This document shows, in pieces, positions 1-10,771 of a stretch of DNA of 64,000 nt. Each line of letters begins with the position of its first letter. Position 1 is the stretch's first letter. The position numbers and the translations under genes are program-made. The DNA is taken from NCBI GenBank assembly GCA_037044905.1, contig JBAOKB010000110.1, forward strand, positions 1 to 64,000, in the 5' to 3' direction. The stretch is from Hortaea werneckii (lineage: Eukaryota > Ascomycota > Dothideomycetes > Mycosphaerellales > Teratosphaeriaceae). The notes beneath the pieces are model-generated. The model saw only the letters and a program-made list of their open reading frames with translations, was not told the DNA's origin and did no database searches.

Positions 1-1276
1 AAGTATGGTTTCGCGGAATCAATGACTGGCAGGCTGACAACATCCCAAGGAAACGAGGCCGCTACCCAGCCGCTTATCAAACCCTGGTTCTCCTTCGCGG
101 GCATTCAATATTGGCCGCCAAGGAGCTCTTCTACGTCCATTGCCAGATGGAAGTCGAGAAGCATGCTTATCTCAAGAAAGACCCAGAAGCGAATTCCCAA
201 GCCGGGGCAGCGACGCGCCATGTCAGACCTTCCCGAGGAAGCCCAACATACCTCACCAAGCTGGGCCAGCTTTTTACCGTTCCTCGTATCCGACGCGCGA
301 TGATGGCAGCCGGAGTCTGTATGATATCGCAGCAACTATGTGGAGTCAACGTAAGCTCTCCAGGCCCTCCAAGAAAGAGTAAAGAGAAGCCAGAAGAAAA
401 AATAAATAATAAAAAAACTCCAGGGGCGAAAAGGAAAAGCAAGCTAACCACTCTTAAAAGGTCCTAGCCTTCTACAGCTCAACCATCTTCTACAACGCCA
501 ACAACCAAAAATGCACCACCACCGACAAGGAAATCGACATGACAGCCCTCTGGCTCAGCTGGGGGATCGGACTAAGCTACTTCGTCTTCGCCTTCCCGGC
601 GTACCGCCTAATCGACAGTCGAGGCCGCCGCTGGCTCCTGCTCGTCACTCTCCCCTTCCTCGCCCTGACTATGCTCGCAGCGGGCCTGAGTTTCCTTATC
701 CCGGCTTCTAACCCCGCCCATGCACCCGTGATAGGCACTTTCCTCTTCATCTTCACCTTCTTCTATAGCTGGGGCATGGGTCCCGTCCCCTTCACCCTCT
801 CCGCCGAGGTCTTCCCGCTCGAGAACCGCGTCGTGGGCATGAGTGTCGCGGTGTTCACGAATCTTTTCGGAGCGGGATTGCTTACGCTTTTCGTCCCTGC
901 CCTCACCAACGCCATCGGACATGCGGGTTTACTCGGGATCTTCGCCGCGCTGAACGTGCTGGCGTTCGGGCTCGTTTTCCTCTTCGTGCGCGAGACGGCG
1001 GGTGCCGCGATCGGGAGTACCTTGGGTGGCATGTTCTCCGTCTCGCTCGAGGAGTTGAATTATATTTTCGAGGTTACCACTAAGACGCATCGGGAGTATC
1101 AGTTCCGGGTGATGATCCCGTGGTTTTTTAGGAATCTGGGGAAGTTGGTCATGCTGAGGGAGGTCCAGGTGCCGGAGAAGTGCTATAATTGGGCGCGGGA
1201 GAGGGAGGAGCAGGAAGAGGACGAGGGGGAGAAGCAGCCGATAGAGGAGGAAGTGCATGAGATTGGGCGGGATTAA
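1..1276 (+). CDS. MFS sugar/polyol transporter, 3' part (5' end outside window)
   Basis: Membrane transporter of the major facilitator sugar-porter family, probably at the plasma membrane. The window opens inside the coding sequence: reading from base 3 in frame gives the cytoplasmic-loop region ending in AAKELFYVHCQMEVE, usual in fungal sugar and inositol porters. Exon A runs to 350; an intron at 351-460 (GTAAGC donor, branch GCTAAC near 443, AAAG acceptor) joins QQLCGVN to VLAFYSSTIFYNA, a strongly conserved helix-7 motif. Exon B is 461-1276. The C-terminal half keeps several hydrophobic helices and the sequence GMGPVPFTLSAEVFPL (compare the family motif PxxxxSEIFP). The tail is very Glu-rich. 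The substrate cannot be told from this part. Convergent with csn4. Confidence 0.9.
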
Positions 1277-1663
1277 CTCTGGAATTCTCTGGGTTATGTA
1301 GAGATGGCTGTATCATGAGCTTCTGTGTGCTCAACGCTTATTAAGGGACCCATCTCTTCCTTTCCGCCCTCTCTCATTTTGAGAAGCAGAGCTATCTGTC
1401 TTGGATGCCCACTGCGGAATACTTTCCTTTCCAGCCCAACAAGGAATTCGTTTGTCTCATACGCTGATAGGATTGTGGCCTGCCTGCGCTACTCACCATA
1501 CTCGCATCCTGCTGCTGAGCTGAGCTGCCGGCAACACATTCTGCCGACTCTTCGCTCACTACCCTGCCCTTCATCTTGCATATCTTTCGTCGTCTGAAAA
1601 GCGAGAAATGAGCATTGCTTTCTCGCTTCTTGCCCGTCTTCTTCCTCGATATCAATCCCCACT
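1277..1663. other. Intergenic, convergent 3' ends
   Basis: 387 bases between two converging genes. It must hold both 3' UTRs. Only short overlapping reading frames are present and I see no convincing gene or repeat. Confidence 0.7.
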
Positions 1664-2899
1664 TCACGCAACCATGATCCGATCGTAGAAAGCCGGCTCC
1701 TCTCTTTGCAACATCGTAGTAACCTTCTCAACTTCCTCCGCCAGACCCTGAACATTCGCGTCCCACGCGCGGAGATTCATAGCCGCGCTATCACTCCCAC
1801 CTTCCTTCGTGTTGAAATGGATTACTCCGTCAATCTGGTCGATCGACCCAGATAACCGATTACTCTCAATCATACCCGCAGCGTAGGCCTCCGCACGATC
1901 AGCGTCGACACCGAGCAACTGGCCGAGAGCGGTCGTGCTGATATTCTGGTATAGACGGGAGACAGCGAGGAGGTTGTGCTCCAACACGGCCTTATCGAGG
2001 ACAGTGCTGCCGTCGGAGGTCTTGGCGAGCTGGTGTTCCTTTAGGCCCGCGGCAAACGCCTCGACTTCTGCAGGCGACAGTAAACGATCGAGGAAGATCT
2101 TCTCCAGGATGCCGTACTCGGCTGTGCCGCTTGCGCGGTCGTCTTTGTAGAGCTTGCCGAGCTGGCGGCCGCGCATAGGTCCTGCTGGAGCCAGAACGGC
2201 GCATTTCATCGCTTCGCCTAGTGCCTGCTGACGCTCTTCTTCGTCGATGTCGGTTTCGTTGCTGAGGGAGAGGTAGGCGGCGCTTGCGTCGAGGAAGCTC
2301 CGCTGCGAGTCGTGGATACGGGCTTGACTGAGCTGGAACTGGAGCCGGGTCTCCTTGTCTGTGACGGAAAAGATGACTTGTTTTACTTTGTTCAGGAAGG
2401 TGAGAGCGTTGGTGGGATCGTCCTCCTCCAGGTAGCATCGACAGATGCGCATCCATAACCTCGCCCGCTCGTCGTCCGTCACATTCCGCTGGCTACTGTC
2501 CAGGGTGACCGTCTGCAGCGTCTTGGCCGAGTTTGTGAAGTCGTCATCCGCTTCGTACGCACCCGCCAGGATGTGCTTGATCTCGGTGTCTTGCGCCTCA
2601 TAGCTCACGATCTTGGGTTGCAGGAGCTGGACGACGGCTATCCCCGTTTCGATCTTGGCGTCATTGTCTTCCAGATCACGGTATTTCTCGACGAAGGCGG
2701 AGAGGAGCGGACGGGAATGGACGACGCCTATGCTGTCGGAGATGATACTGCGGACGTATGCGGTCAAGCTCTCGGGAAGACCATGGGGAGAGGAGATGAT
2801 AGTTGATAGGATGTTGTGGTAGGCCTCGGCGCGCTGCTGGGGATTGGCCGAGCTATTCTCGATGGAGTCGAGCTGGCTGGCAATAGCTTGAGAAGCCAT
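1664..2899 (-). CDS. csn4: COP9 signalosome subunit 4 (CSN4)
   Basis: Subunit of the COP9 signalosome, which removes NEDD8 from cullin-RING ubiquitin ligases; in moulds it controls development and light response. One uninterrupted reading frame of 411 aa, the usual length for CSN4 (csnD in Aspergillus). The N-terminal two thirds are helical-repeat in character and contain the CSN4-like stretch CAVLAPAGPMRGRQLGKLYKDDR near the middle; the C-terminal third is the PCI domain with the winged-helix segment LGQLLGVDADRAEAYAAGMI. The start is an ATG at 2899. It diverges from the TFIIF beta gene with 330 bases between start codons. Confidence 0.95.
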   Translation of the reverse strand: MASQAIASQLDSIENSSANPQQRAEAYHNILSTIISSPHGLPESLTAYVRSIISDSIGVVHSRPLLSAFVEKYRDLEDNDAKIETGIAVVQLLQPKIVSYEAQDTEIKHILAGAYEADDDFTNSAKTLQTVTLDSSQRNVTDDERARLWMRICRCYLEEDDPTNALTFLNKVKQVIFSVTDKETRLQFQLSQARIHDSQRSFLDASAAYLSLSNETDIDEEERQQALGEAMKCAVLAPAGPMRGRQLGKLYKDDRASGTAEYGILEKIFLDRLLSPAEVEAFAAGLKEHQLAKTSDGSTVLDKAVLEHNLLAVSRLYQNISTTALGQLLGVDADRAEAYAAGMIESNRLSGSIDQIDGVIHFNTKEGGSDSAAMNLRAWDANVQGLAEEVEKVTTMLQREEPAFYDRIMVA

Positions 2900-3229
2900 G
2901 GTGTTCGATGATTGTGCGGTGGGAGAGTGAGGCCTTCCAATTGCTCCAACACACTACCTAAGAACCATGCATGTCGACTGCCTGATCTCATGGAGTTCGC
3001 TCAATGATCAGTCAGCTCTTATCGATTGCTGGCCGTTTGCGGGGACGGCCACCTCCGCTGCATCTCGGCCGCGCTAACTCCGACCTGGATGCGTTCATTG
3101 TTGCTGCTGCTGCTGCCTTTACTGTTCTTCCTTGAACACCGATTCAAACCACTCACTCCTGCTGCCTCACTCACCCCCACCCCAGATCGACTGCCACCTC
3201 TGACTCCACGTCATCGTCAAGCGGAAACC
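2900..3229. promoter_or_regulatory. Shared divergent promoter region csn4 / TFIIF beta
   Basis: 330 bases between the two start codons must carry both promoters. The TFIIF-proximal half is rich in CT and CTG tracts, common in fungal 5' leaders. The TFIIF reading frame is open upstream of 3230, but that extension looks like leader sequence rather than protein. No specific binding site is claimed. Confidence 0.6.
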
Positions 3230-4363
3230 ATGGCGGACGGCGGCGTGAAGGCAGAAGTGAAGCCGGAGATCAAGCTGGACCCGGGCGAAGATGGCACGCG
3301 CAACATGAACGACGTTGATGCTTTCGAAGACGACACTGACCTGAAGATTCCCCCGGGCGTGATGCAAGGCGGCCCTTCGGCATGGCTGGTCAAGATCCCC
3401 AGGGACATGTGGGAAGCATGGAGTAAAGCCTACGCCGATGCGCCAGACGATGATATGGTGGAGATCGGCAAGATGCGAGTCTACAAGGACGTGCCAGACG
3501 AGAACATGTTGAACCAGAAGATCCAGATCAGGCTCAACGAACAGACGCCGCACACGCATGACATCCCAAAGAAGTACGAGCTCAAGCTGTCGACGGCAGC
3601 TTACAACAACACCTGCGTCTTCTCCGAGAAGGACCTTCCAGGCCACAAACCCTCAGCTATCGGTCGCAATCGTCATCTCCAACCGGGCGCAAAGCCGAGT
3701 GGCATCCAGTCAAAAGGTGAGCGCTACGGTCAAAACGGCCAAGCCGGCGGATCAGGCAAACCCAACTACCGAACCGCCATCCCAAAGGAAACAGCCCTGC
3801 TTCCACAGATCCAGCACGAAGCGAACGCCGCCCCGATCGAAGACGACGAGTACTTCGCCCACATCGCCAAGCGATGGAAAGAGCACGTCGCGCCCAAGTC
3901 GCGCACGACCTACATCGAGGGCATCGACCGCGGCATGCACCCCGGCATGTCCAACACGGCCAGTCTGGGCGCATTCGGCCTCTCCAGCAAACCCAAAGCA
4001 GGCAAGAAGAAGGCCGTCAAGGAGAAGGCGGTCCGGCTGGAGCGGAGCCAGCTTATGGATGCCCTGGGCCAGTGCTTCAGGCGGTATCGGTACTGTAGTA
4101 TGCGTTTCCTCCGTAACGAGCTCAAGCAGCCTGAGGCCTGGATTAAAGAGAATCTGGAGCAGATCGCCACGTTGGTGCGTAGTGGTGACTTTGCGATGAA
4201 TTGGGTGTTGAAGCCCGAGTTCCAGAGCACGATTGTCAAGGACGAGGATGAGGTTAAGGAGGAGGTTGCGAAGGTTGAGAGTGGTGCGGAGGAGAGCGGG
4301 AGCGGTGACGAGATGGATGAGGATGGCGACGATTTTGAGGATGTCAAGATGGAAGGCAGTTGA
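3230..4363 (+). CDS. tfg2: Transcription initiation factor IIF, beta subunit
   Basis: Small subunit of TFIIF (RAP30/Tfg2 type), which brings RNA polymerase II to the promoter. 377 aa from the ATG at 3230. The frame is open 68 codons further upstream, but that part is Leu- and Pro-rich and unlike the family, whereas MADGGVKAEVKPEIKLD is a normal start. The N-terminal dimerisation domain has SAWLVKIPRDMWEAW; the C-terminal winged helix has RSQLMDALGQCFRRYRYCSMRFLRNELKQPEAWIKENLEQIA, typical for RAP30. The tail is acidic. No intron is evident. Convergent with the MFS gene downstream. Confidence 0.95.
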   Translation: MADGGVKAEVKPEIKLDPGEDGTRNMNDVDAFEDDTDLKIPPGVMQGGPSAWLVKIPRDMWEAWSKAYADAPDDDMVEIGKMRVYKDVPDENMLNQKIQIRLNEQTPHTHDIPKKYELKLSTAAYNNTCVFSEKDLPGHKPSAIGRNRHLQPGAKPSGIQSKGERYGQNGQAGGSGKPNYRTAIPKETALLPQIQHEANAAPIEDDEYFAHIAKRWKEHVAPKSRTTYIEGIDRGMHPGMSNTASLGAFGLSSKPKAGKKKAVKEKAVRLERSQLMDALGQCFRRYRYCSMRFLRNELKQPEAWIKENLEQIATLVRSGDFAMNWVLKPEFQSTIVKDEDEVKEEVAKVESGAEESGSGDEMDEDGDDFEDVKMEGS

Positions 4364-4870
4364 ACCTAGTCTGGGTTTCCTTTCGGATTCAAAGCATGCT
4401 TTGGACTTGGTGATCGCTAGTCGTTTCACGACACGATGAGTTTGCAGAGACCATAGAATCTCAATAGGGTGAGAAGTCCGACTCCCCAGCGCGGGACGAT
4501 GCATGGACTCAGCGATAAGGAAACTCGCTACCAGTATGCTTGCCCACTGTGGAGGACCTACGGAGCTTTTGCACTCACCTCACGTCATCTTCGGCCTTCT
4601 GCTATAGCAGGAGGACTTTCAGCCATTTGCTAGTCGAAATAGGCGATCATCGATGATTCCTCCCTCAGGCTTACGGGAGGCTTATGGGCGCACTGGCGGA
4701 TGCGTCTTCAACACGGGAAACATAAACAAGGAGTCACGAGACCACACCGTCCCTACTCATCCCCCCCAAAGTGTCACTCAGGAAACACGCACGGCACGCT
4801 GGATGGCGACAAGTCCACTCTCCGGTGGCAAATGATTAAATTCTATAAATAGCCAGCGCAAGCTACAGTT
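4364..4870. other. Intergenic, convergent 3' ends
   Basis: 507 bases between the converging TFIIF beta and MFS genes. Only short frames without recognisable similarity; AT-rich sequence near 4835-4860 may serve 3'-end formation. Confidence 0.6.
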
Positions 4871-6700
4871 CTAGTCCTCCCTAGCAGATCGTGTATTACT
4901 ACTACGATTCTGCACAAGAGCTTCACGCTCCTCTTCAAGCACACTCTCTTCCTTCGGACCCCTCCACCCTGTCCCCGCCTGTACGAAGACCATCAGAACA
5001 GCTAGTCCTGCTCCTGCCAGAAATAGCATCCGCAGCGCGTCTTCGTAGCCATGGATAGCGACTTGCTTATCGATCCCAGTCAACTGACCCACCAGCGCCG
5101 GAGATCCCAGCAATCGCCTTATCAGCCTTTCCTTGTGATGCAAGCCTTCGGCTTCGAAGTGCGTGTGTAGCGATGTGTAAAGCGTCCGCGTGAACATCCC
5201 GCCGCCTATCGCGGAACCAAAGGACCCTGCGAAGCCGCGGAAGGTCGCGACGAGCGATGTCGCGATGTAATGCGTGCTCTTGGGCGTCAGATGCAGGAGG
5301 TGAGCGAGCGTATAGTTCAGCGCGCCGCCTGTCACTGCGCCGCCTGCTAGGACAATAAGGACGTAGAGGACGGGGTTGGAATGCTGGGTTGACAGGAAGG
5401 CGAGAAGGATCATGGTGATGGGGAAGAGGGAGTAGACGACTAGGCAGGGGACGTAGAAGCTCCCCTGTCGTCGGACGTGGAACCAGCCGACGAGGAGGCC
5501 TCCGGCGGCGAACCCGGCGTTCGTCGGGATCAGGATGCTGCCTGCTGTTGCGGGACTCCATTGGCGGACGGCGATGGCGTACGTAGGCGTGTAGAAGAGG
5601 ACGGACCAGCGCGCCATCATGTAGCCCACTGTACTTAGACATGTGAGCAATAGGCCGCGGCTTTTCATCAGACTGATTGGGATGATGGGGTCCTTGGCCA
5701 GGTAGATCTCGTTCATGACGAAGGTCAGTAGGACGACCATGGACAGCACGATAGGCATAATGGGGATCTCTCTCGGCGAGCTTAGCGAGTAAAGCATCAA
5801 AACAATGGCAGCTGTGAGCGTCAGGGCGCCGAAGTAATCAAGCCGCGCAAGCCTCTCCCCCGTACTAAGTCCACTGTCATCTTTCGCTCCAGCGGTGAAG
5901 TCGTGCGGGATAGCGAAAAGCAGGACCAACCCCCCTGCTAACGCGACCGGGGCTTGGATCCAGAAAAGAGCCCGCCACCCCACAACCGGCAGCAGCGCCC
6001 CCGCCGCCGTCGCACCCACCGCCACCCCAATCGTGTACCCCGTATTCAGCAACCCGATCGCGATCCCCCTGCGCTTCGATCCCGTAAGCTCCAGCACGAT
6101 AATAATCGAAATGGTGAAGACGCCACTCGCGCCCATCCCCGTGATCGCGCGCCCGAAAACAAACGTCTCGAACGAGCCCGCGAGACTTGACAGCACGGAG
6201 CCGATGGCGAGCACGATGGTCGAGGCGAAGATGCAGATGCGTGGCGAGAAGACGGAGCTGAGTTTCCCGTTCAGAGGGCCTAGGGCGCTCATCGCGATGA
6301 GGTAGGCCGATGTGAACCAGCTCGTCTTATCGAAGGCATCCAGATCTGCGGCTATGCGGCTTTGCGTCGTCGTGATCAGGCTGATGTTTGTCGCTTGGAG
6401 GAAAATGAGGAAGCCTAGGGCCAGGGTGCAGAGGATGCCTCGGGCGACGGAGATGGTCTGGTTGGCGAGTGTGTGGCCATCGTCGTCTACATTTGCGGGT
6501 TTGCCGTTGGGTTTGCCGTTGTCGACGCTGTTGCCGTCGGCGGTACTGCTGCTGCTGCTTGGGCCGTTTGTTGGTTCGTCTAGACGTGCTTCTGGGGAGG
6601 CGTCTACGGTTGTTGGTGCCGGCGGGATGAGTGGCGTTGTTTCCGATGCTTCATTGCGGACGCGCTCTTGGTCGTGACCGGTCCTTTTGGATTGAGGCAT
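4871..6700 (-). CDS. MFS transporter, DHA2 (14-helix) type, Vba/Fnx1-like
   Basis: Proton-coupled exporter or vacuolar transporter of the drug:H+ antiporter-2 type. About 609 aa from ATG 6700; the frame is open two codons further but begins there with TTG. A hydrophilic N-terminus of about 85 residues carries ETTPLI, an acidic dileucine-like signal seen in vacuolar Vba/Fnx transporters. The helices follow with DHA2 landmarks: WFTSAYLIAMSALGPLNGKLS (motif A region), GRAITGMGASGVF (motif B), and LLNTGYTIGVAVGATAAGAL (motif C). Single exon. Basic amino acid transport into the vacuole or toxin export are both possible; the sequence does not decide. Confidence 0.88.
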   Translation of the reverse strand: MPQSKRTGHDQERVRNEASETTPLIPPAPTTVDASPEARLDEPTNGPSSSSSTADGNSVDNGKPNGKPANVDDDGHTLANQTISVARGILCTLALGFLIFLQATNISLITTTQSRIAADLDAFDKTSWFTSAYLIAMSALGPLNGKLSSVFSPRICIFASTIVLAIGSVLSSLAGSFETFVFGRAITGMGASGVFTISIIIVLELTGSKRRGIAIGLLNTGYTIGVAVGATAAGALLPVVGWRALFWIQAPVALAGGLVLLFAIPHDFTAGAKDDSGLSTGERLARLDYFGALTLTAAIVLMLYSLSSPREIPIMPIVLSMVVLLTFVMNEIYLAKDPIIPISLMKSRGLLLTCLSTVGYMMARWSVLFYTPTYAIAVRQWSPATAGSILIPTNAGFAAGGLLVGWFHVRRQGSFYVPCLVVYSLFPITMILLAFLSTQHSNPVLYVLIVLAGGAVTGGALNYTLAHLLHLTPKSTHYIATSLVATFRGFAGSFGSAIGGGMFTRTLYTSLHTHFEAEGLHHKERLIRRLLGSPALVGQLTGIDKQVAIHGYEDALRMLFLAGAGLAVLMVFVQAGTGWRGPKEESVLEEEREALVQNRSSNTRSARED

Positions 6701-7813
6701 CCGCAATCGGGTCCTCAGAGGCAGGGAGATGGCCGCCTCTGTCTATCTCTAAATGGGTCCAATGGTGATTTATGCAAGATGCGGCTAAGAATCCAGGCAA
6801 TTTGGCCAATACGTCTTTAAAATTTTAGATAAGGGTACGTAAAATCTTGACGATGAGAGACGGCTTGATAAATGAGCGATAAGAGCAATGCCAAACGGGA
6901 AAAAGGAAAGCAAGTCTTTGGCCGTGTCCTGGCCGATTAGCAATCCGTAATCGTGTCGTCGTCCTTGCGATCTTCCTTTCTTGGTCTAGTGTCGGCATTC
7001 GGAACTGGGAGATCTCGATTATGTGATCAACACAGGAAAGCTTGTCCTTTCCACGATGGCCTTGGGGAACAGACGACACTCCTTCGCGTAATCTCACCAG
7101 GGATTTACATAGTCCCATATAGAGGCAACATCACTAGAATGTCAACTGGAGACAGACAACGTCTGAGATGGTTTTATCGTGGATGATTGCTAGCCATGTT
7201 CTGACGGCCAGAGATAAAGCTTGGCAGGCACAGGCACAGGCACGCATCTGGGACATGGGCATCTGTCGGACTGTCGAGCATTCTGATATCCTGTTTACCT
7301 TTGGTTTGGAATCGCGTTTCAAAACACTATACAAGGTCCTGTATCCCCGCCTGCTAACTGTATAGTGAAAAGCAAAGGCTGCTACTTTCGAAGCTGTTCA
7401 TCATTTCCCACGGGCAAAATCCAAACTCACTCTTCCCGTGTCTTTTCATGCCATTTCCCCCTTGGATATACTTCCAACAATGCAATTGTATATTCCCATG
7501 CGCTCATTGATCTCTCGTAACGACGTTTTTTGCATTGTTACAACGACAAATTCAGCACAAGATAATGCGGCTGCCGGCGTCTTTGTTCGATATTGGACGT
7601 CCAGGAGAATGGCATTATGCTGCACTTACATATCCTCGAAGACTTCTCAAGAAGCAGGTTCCTTAAAACATTAATCTGAAAAACAGCTATTTCGAAGGAA
7701 AACTACTCTGGTAATCGATTCTTTTCGAAATCGGAGGCAGACCGGTTCCCTTTACAATCACAGACACAGCCGCATACAAACCACCGCAAACCCAAAGAGC
7801 ATCAAGCACGACA
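6701..7813. other. Intergenic region
   Basis: 1.1 kb with promoters for the MFS gene (left) and the Ser/Arg-rich gene (right). A TA-rich patch lies at about 6815-6850. All reading frames are short and overlapping; I see no gene, tRNA or inverted repeat. Confidence 0.6.
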
Positions 7814-8650
7814 ATGCCATCTTCATCCTTTTCGCGGTCCGGGAGCCGATACGGCGGCTCTCTTCACCCTTCTGATGCGGCTTACTCGACACTCGATCAG
7901 GGCATCATGCGTGGAGGAAGCAGCCAGTAAGGGTCTTCGCATGCCGGGAACTACCGGACCGAGGTAAGGGAGCCAATGTACTTTGGCCGCAGCCAGAGTA
8001 CGTCGTCGCAACAAGTGAGAAGCAACCATGGAAGCCCACCTTCAAATGTGAGCAGGCGCACCGATCGCACTGAGCGCTCGAGGTACCCGCCAACCGCCTA
8101 CCGCGAGCCAAGTGCATCGCAGGTCAGTGGCCGCAGCCGCTCTGGCTCTCGTTCTGGTAAGACTGTGATGGCTCTTCCGCCTCGTTCGGAGGTGAGCAGC
8201 AGTACGGTTCGCCCAAGCGACTCTGTTTCCAATATCGGTTCTCGTAGAGAGGCTCCCCGTAGTCAAGTCAGCCGCTCCTCAAATCGTGCTCCCTCTCGGG
8301 CTGAGAGCAGCAGTAGGAGTCGGGCGCCAAGCCACGCGCCTTCGAGGACTCAGTACGATGGTAGTACGATCATCATGCCATCTCGCAAAGACATGAGCCA
8401 AGCTGGGTCATATCGGCCTTCGGAATCTGGCGCTGAGAGTAGCTCGATTCGAGTTAAGATCACGCAGGAGCGTACGACTGTGCGTCAAACCGTCGAATTC
8501 GGCATGGGTCCTCAGCAGAGCTACAGTGGTCATCACCAATCCATGAGCTCCAGTGGCTACCCTCGTGGCCGCATTCTGTGCGACATTGATGCTGACAAGT
8601 TTTCTGGTCTGTTCGGCGAGTTTGGCTATGAGTCTGATTCGTCATACTGA
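7814..8650 (+). CDS. Ser/Arg-rich low-complexity protein with in-frame TAA or unusual intron
   Basis: Unknown function. A good-context ATG at 7814 opens MPSSSFSRSGSRYGG. Codon 39 (7928-7930) is TAA, and the same frame then stays open to TGA 8648-8650. The sequence on both sides is alike in style (GGSSQ, stop, GSSHAGNYRTEVREP, then many RSx/SSx repeats), ending in an acidic tail FGEFGYESDSSY. Two explanations fit: a nonsense change, or a 66-nt intron 7927-7992 (GTAAGG donor, GCAG acceptor) that keeps frame and removes the stop but has no good branch site. The 224-residue part from ATG 7976 would be translatable anyway. No domain recognised; the composition suggests a disordered protein. Confidence 0.6.
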
Positions 8651-9489
8651 GCAGTACCGGTCGATAGCCTTGTCTTCCGAAAATGTCGCGATGTTGTGCT
8701 GCGAAGACTGTGCCATGTGGAGAATTGAATTGTCTTTCTGAGGCCTATTCGCTTGAGTGGCCAGGAGTTACGGCGTTGTTGGTGTGATTACATAGAAACC
8801 CAAATGAAGTGATTTGCGCTTCCCCACTATTCTCTCATGTTTTCCACTTACCATCAATCCACACTGATTCTACTAAATCTTTCTCGTTTAAAGCGCCACC
8901 GCCGCGTTCTTCCAGAGGGACAAATAACCTGATCAATGAGAACCGGCTGGCCTCGGTTATTCATAGACACAGTAAGACCCTCGGAGGCTCTAGCCCAGCC
9001 ATAAGTTGTCGATAAGAATAATTGGTCGCTGAACAAGCGGTGGGACGAAACACGGTCCTATGGCCCAAAACGTTGTCGAGGTCCGTCGCTGTGCTGAAGC
9101 TCGGAGAAAGCTTTGGTGCTTAGTCAAGCATAAGTATTGCATAAAACAATCTGAACGTCTACAATCTTATAGATGTGGTCCTGATCTGACACTCTCTGGT
9201 GAAGTAATAACTCGTCAGGTAACACTCCTCAAGAAATAGCTCATCTGTGATCAGAATAGAAGTTGAAATAAAAGAGGGTGTTAGAGCAACATGAAGTGCA
9301 CCGTGACGTTATGCCAGCAATTATTCAGCGGTGACGTTGAACCTCGGCGATTTGGTGGGGTTTGCTCGTAGTGCCACAGGCCTAGACCATACAAATAAGA
9401 GCTATCAAAGACGCATGCTGTACAAGTGGGCACTTCAGAAAATACACCGATAGACAGATTGAATCCGAATCTTCAATCAAAACGCCAGA
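8651..9489. other. Intergenic region
   Basis: 839 bases holding the 3' UTR of the Ser/Arg-rich gene and the promoter of the oxidoreductase. No convincing frame, repeat or RNA gene seen. Confidence 0.55.
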
Positions 9490-10613
9490 ATGGTTACCAC
9501 TCGCCAATGGATCCTGGCCCAGAAGGTAAGGACTTGCCACGCAGTAGCGTAACTTCCGGATACAGACAATGCATTGCTAACGTCCCGCTGCAGCCATCCG
9601 ATCTTCCCAAGCTGGAAGGCCCAGACGCCACCTTCAAGCTCACTGAGACTGAGCTACCGCCGCTCAACGATAACGAGATCCTGGTCAAGACGGCGTATCT
9701 GTCCAACGATCCGGCCCAGCGTGGATGGATCTCTCCCGGTATCGATGCCAACCGCCTTTACACCGCGCCGGTGAAGGAAGGCACTGCCATGCACGCCCGT
9801 GCTCTGGCCGAAGTCGTCGACTCAAAGTCTGCCAACTTCAAGAAGGGTGATTGGGTTCTGGCCTCCACGGGCTGGAGCGAGTATGCCAATGTGCCGGCGG
9901 CTACCACTCAGCCTGCCCCTGAGCTCCCGGGCGGTTTGAGCAAGACTCACTACCTGGGCGCCCTCGGCTTGACAGGTCTGACGGCTTACATGGGTTTGGT
10001 AGAGGTCGTGCGTACCACCAAGGACGACATTGTCGTCGTCTCCGGAGCAGCGGGTGCCACGGGTTCCATGTGCGTGCAGATCTGCAAGCACATCCTCGGG
10101 TGCAAGAAGGTCGTCGGTATGGCTGGCAGCGACGAGAAGTGCAAGTGGGTCGAGTCTCTGGGCGCAGACAAGTGCATCAACTACAAGTCCCCGACCTTCC
10201 AACAGGATCTCGACGCTGCGCTCCCTGGGCCAGAAGGCTGGGCGAACGTGTACTTTGACAATGTCGGCGGCGAGATCCTCGACCTGATGCTCAAGCGCAT
10301 GGCACGCTACGGTCGTATTGCTGCCTGCGGAGCCATCAGCAACTACAACAACTCCCCTGACAAGACGCTCGGCATCAAGAACTGGTTCGAAGTCATCTCC
10401 ATGCGTCTGGAGATCCGCGGCTTCATCGTCATCGACCACCTCCCGAAAGCCGGCGAGGCTCTTGACAAGTTCAAGAAGGCGCTTGCCGACGGCAAGCTGC
10501 AGGTTGAAGGTGGCGAGCACATTGTCAAGGCCAGCTTTGAGGAAATCCCCAAGACCTGGATGCAGCTCTTCTCCGGCAGCAACACGGGCAAGCTCATCAC
10601 TGCTCTGCAGTAA
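9490..10613 (+). CDS. Zinc-free MDR-family NADP(H) oxidoreductase (alkenal/prostaglandin-reductase-like)
   Basis: Medium-chain dehydrogenase/reductase of the leukotriene B4 dehydrogenase/CurA type, which reduces enone or alkenal double bonds with NADPH. Exon 1 is 9490-9525 (MVTTRQWILAQK), intron 9526-9593 (68 nt, GTAAGG, branch GCTAAC at about 9576, CTGCAG), exon 2 is 9594-10613; 351 aa. The longer open frame from GTG 9426 reads through the intron and is not the true start. Landmarks: N-terminal GroES fold with YLSNDPAQRGW, then the Rossmann segment VSGAAGATGSMCVQICK with the AxxGxxG motif, and VYFDNVGGEILD. Catalytic zinc ligands are absent, as expected. Probably cytosolic. Confidence 0.9.
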
Positions 10614-10771
10614 GCGTCTCGTGTAATCAAATAATCTTTTATTTGGAACGACTAGTAACGTCTGCCAGGCCATCTGTTGCCAGCAAATTGTAACAATTTT
10701 ACGAGACCTTGCATAATAATATGTCCCCCCAACCAAGCGCCTCTTCTTCTTTTCATGTCCAGCTCATCTGG

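Noticed and set aside
9822..10736. 304-codon minus-strand frame opposite the oxidoreductase
   Set aside because: No family resemblance; the plus strand codes a full MDR enzyme.
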